Source: Symbiodinium natans
Taxonomy: Eukaryota > Sar > Dinophyceae > Suessiales > Symbiodiniaceae
NCBI GenBank assembly: GCA_905221605.1
Contig: CAJNDS010002286.1
Span: 108,501-172,500, forward strand
Length of the DNA: 64,000 nt
Direction: 5' to 3'
Made by a program: the position numbers and the translations under genes. The notes beneath the pieces were generated by a model that saw nothing but the letters and a program-made list of their open reading frames with translations, was not told where the DNA came from and did not search any database. Shown here piece by piece: positions 62,094 to 64,000 of the stretch; positions within the stretch are counted from its first letter, which is position 1, and each line of letters opens with the position of its first letter.

Positions 62094-62185
62094 GTACTCT
62101 TATTGTAGGGGCTCAAGGTACTTAGTTTTTCGGGATTCCGTACTAGGAGCTGGTATGCAGACTCACCGGGCAGGATTCTTTACAG

Positions 62186-62275
62186 GGGAAGGTCTTGCGT
62201 TTGTTAGCGCGATGCCGGGTTCAAGTGTCAAACCTGCCAGTTTGGAGATGTGGCTGCTGTCTTTAGGAGTTTAGG
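62186..62275 (+). CDS. Putative terminal exon, frame ambiguous
   Basis: GCAGGATTCTTTACAG precedes it. One frame reads EGLAFVSAMPGSSVKPASLE then MWLLSLGV and TAG; another reads GKVLRLLARCRVQVSNLPVW. The TAG lies in the first telomere heptamer. Confidence 0.4.
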
Positions 62276-62365
62276 GTTTAGGGTTTAGGTTTAGGGTTTA
62301 GGGTTTAGTGGTTTAGGGTTTAGGGGTAGGGTTTACAAAACCCTTGAAACCCTATAAACCCTAAC

Positions 62366-62396
62366 CCCCGCCCCCGCCCCCCCCCCCCCCCCCCAT
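62366..62396. repeat. Poly-C tract
   Basis: CCCCCGCCCCCG then about 20 C. It lies between telomere-type tracts. Confidence 0.9.
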
Positions 62397-62652
62397 ATTC
62401 CTAAACCTAAAACCTAAACCCTAAACCCTAAAACCTAAATCTTAAAACCTAAACCCTAAACCCTAACACCCCAACACCTGAACCCTAAACCCTCAACCCT
62501 AAACCCTAAACCCTAAACTCTAAACCCTAAACCCTCAACCCTAAACCCTAAACCCTAAACCCTCAAGCCTAAACCCTAAACCCTCAACCCTAAACCCTAA
62601 ACCCTAAACCCTCAACCCTAAACCCTAGACCCTAAACCCTAAACCCTGCCAG

Positions 62653-62762
62653 TTGGGCTCGTCGGCACCTTCGCCGTCTTCTCCGTGCCCCGCGTGACCG
62701 CGGCAGAGGCCGCCTTGGCACGGCAACGCCCGGAGCCCGGCATTCTCGCGGGGCTGCTTAGG
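62653..62762 (+). CDS. Putative exon, first of a four-exon terminal chain
   Basis: After AACCCTGCCAG the frame reads GLVGTFAVFSVPRVTAAEAA then LARQRPEPGILAGLLR, then GTTAGGG. It has a high G or C third base. End phase 0. The start is hydrophobic. Product unknown. Confidence 0.55.
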
Positions 62763-62969
62763 GTTAGGGTTTAGGGTTTAGGGTTTAGGGTTTAGGGTTT
62801 AGGGTTTAGGGTTTAGGGTTTAGGGTTTAGGGTTTAGGGTTTAGGGTTTAGGGTTTAGGGTTTAGAATTTAGGGTTTAGGGTTTAGGGCTTAGGGTTTAG
62901 GGTTTAGGGTTTAGGGTTCAGGGTTTAGGGTTTAGGGTTCAGGGTTCAGGGTTTAGGGTTTCGAGCTAG

Positions 62970-63017
62970 GAGGTTTTCGAGCCCACCATGCCAACCCAAC
63001 GAATCGGGCAATCGCGA
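62970..63017 (+). CDS. Putative exon, second of the chain
   Basis: Sixteen codons, EVFEPTMPTQRIGQSR, between GAGCTAG and CGA/GTTGGCC. Phase 0 at both ends, in frame with 62762. Confidence 0.5.
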
Positions 63018-63180
63018 GTTGGCCCAAACCCTAAACCCTAAACCCTAAACCCTAAACCCTAAACCCTGAACCCTGAACCCAAAACCCTAAACCCTAAACT
63101 GTAAACCCTAAACCCTGAACCCTGAACCCAAAACCTTAACCCTAAACTGTAAACCCTAAGGCCTCACAAAGGCTCCGCAG

Positions 63181-63200
63181 GCACCTTGGGAGTTCGCTCA
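63181..63200 (+). CDS. Putative short exon, third of the chain
   Basis: Twenty bases after GGCTCCGCAG, reading APWEFA plus CA, followed by GTAATTAAG. Start phase 0, end phase 2. Confidence 0.4.
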
Positions 63201-63411
63201 GTAATTAAGCTCCTTTACCGCACACTTCCAAGCTCCCTCAACCCTAAACCCCCAAATCCTCAACCCCTAAACCCTCAACCCCCTAAACCCTAAACCCTAA
63301 ACCCTAAACCCTAAACCCTAAACCCTAAACCCTAAACCCTAAACCCCTACACCCCTACACCCTACACACCGAAACCCCAAGATGAGGCTGGGAGTCCTAC
63401 CTTTCCCTCAG

Positions 63412-63442
63412 GCGCGGACCATGTTGCGAGGGGGGTGGATGA
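63412..63442 (+). CDS. Putative last exon of the chain
   Basis: After CCTACCTTTCCCTCAG the first base completes Gln with the previous exon. Then RGPCCEGGG and TGA at 63440. Another frame, ARTMLRGGW, is open. Confidence 0.35.
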
Positions 63443-63802
63443 GGGGTTAGGTGTTTAGGAGTGTTTTTGAGGAGGAAAAGGGGTTTTTGTGTTTTGAGGG
63501 CTTTAAGGGCTTCAAGGCTTTAAAGGTTTGTTTTTTCTCCTCCTTACAAGGGTTTCTAGAAATTTTATTGTTTCGAAGCTTTAAGGGATTTAGGGGATCT
63601 TCGGGTTAACGGGTTTCAGGGTTTTGGAGCCCTAAGCCCTAAGCCCTAAGCCCTGAGCCCTAAGCCCTAAACCCTAAACCCTAAACCCTAAACCCTAAAC
63701 CTTGCACCCTGAACCCTGAACCCTAAACCCTAAACCCTGGTTTTTACTTTGGGGTTCTGGGATCTGGGATTCTGGGTCGGGGCTGGACCCTCCCCACGCC
63801 AG

Positions 63803-63831
63803 AGCGGCAAGGAATCGGAGGTGACACAAGG
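63803..63831 (+). CDS. Putative short exon
   Basis: Between CCCCACGCCAG and GTTTAGGG, reading SGKESEVTQ. An internal GTGACAC would be an alternative donor. Too short to judge alone. Confidence 0.3.
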
Positions 63832-64000
63832 GTTTAGGGTTTAGGGTTTAGGGTTTAGGGTTTAGGATTTAGGGGTCGCGCTAGGGGGTATATAGCGAAA
63901 GTGTCTGTATATATATATATATATCTAACTATGCCCACGGCAATGAATCCTTGCTACCGGAACCCGGCAATTGAGGGGTACCGAAATTTTTTTCGGAAGC

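Larger units (their letters stand above)
56220..64000. repeat. Second mosaic of interstitial TTTAGGG/CCCTAAA tracts
   Basis: Same texture as 14.2-34.2 kb. Long tracts lie at about 60125-60290, 62480-62650 and 62765-62955. Tracts of both orientations alternate with islands. Confidence 0.95.

Overview
This is a eukaryotic nuclear window dominated by non-coding and repetitive DNA. There is no operon structure, and I recognise no tRNA or rRNA. The dominant signal is the heptamer TTTAGGG (CCCTAAA on the other strand), the plant, algal and alveolate type telomere repeat. It occurs as dozens of interstitial tracts in both orientations. Short GC-rich coding-like islands of about 20 to 170 bases lie between the tracts. 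Very short exons, alanine-rich peptides and telomere-type heptamers inside genes suggest a dinoflagellate or related alveolate. This is an inference from style, because I could not search any database and the window holds no diagnostic marker gene.

Layout. 1-3410: a two-copy pyrimidine-rich repeat. 3411-8430: degenerate telomere-like DNA, a diverged duplication, an inverted repeat and a satellite of about 610 bp. 8455-11215: a strongly palindromic satellite. 11262-14130: a repeat block bounded by inverted poly-G/AT border motifs. 14180-34200: mosaic of telomere-type tracts and coding islands. 34260-35395: 1.1 kb of pure CT-rich repeat. 35690-38100: coding islands, including the best gene model in the window. 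38110-42000: repeats bounded by a second inverted pair of poly-C/AT border motifs. 42180-45000: a few coding islands and several short inverted-repeat elements. 45360-48362: a 3 kb minisatellite that switches orientation. 48600-55790: three tandem pyrimidine-rich units plus an inverted fragment. 56120-64000: mosaic of telomere-type tracts and coding islands again.

Main result. Most islands are open in a protein-like frame on the + strand. Many follow a plausible 3' splice site (pyrimidine tract plus CAG, or CAG/AAG directly after CCCTAAA). Many are followed by a GT that lies inside the first telomere heptamer, G/GTTTAGGG. They look like exons whose introns are made largely of telomere repeat. 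Neighbouring islands often join in phase. Eight exons from 35828 to 38099 make one continuous frame ending in TAG. Three islands between 14694 and 16420 join to give a segment resembling an alpha/beta-hydrolase fold. Other in-phase chains lie at 16655-17696, 19538-20467, 26985-27474, 29322-30006, 32184-32438, 44555-44872, 56356-57624 and 62653-63442. Apart from the hydrolase-like segment I cannot name the products. Exon limits are my reading of splice-like motifs. Several islands are open in more than one frame, so degraded genes or captured gene fragments remain possible.

The window also holds several families of short elements with terminal inverted repeats, like MITEs, and many nested palindromes.
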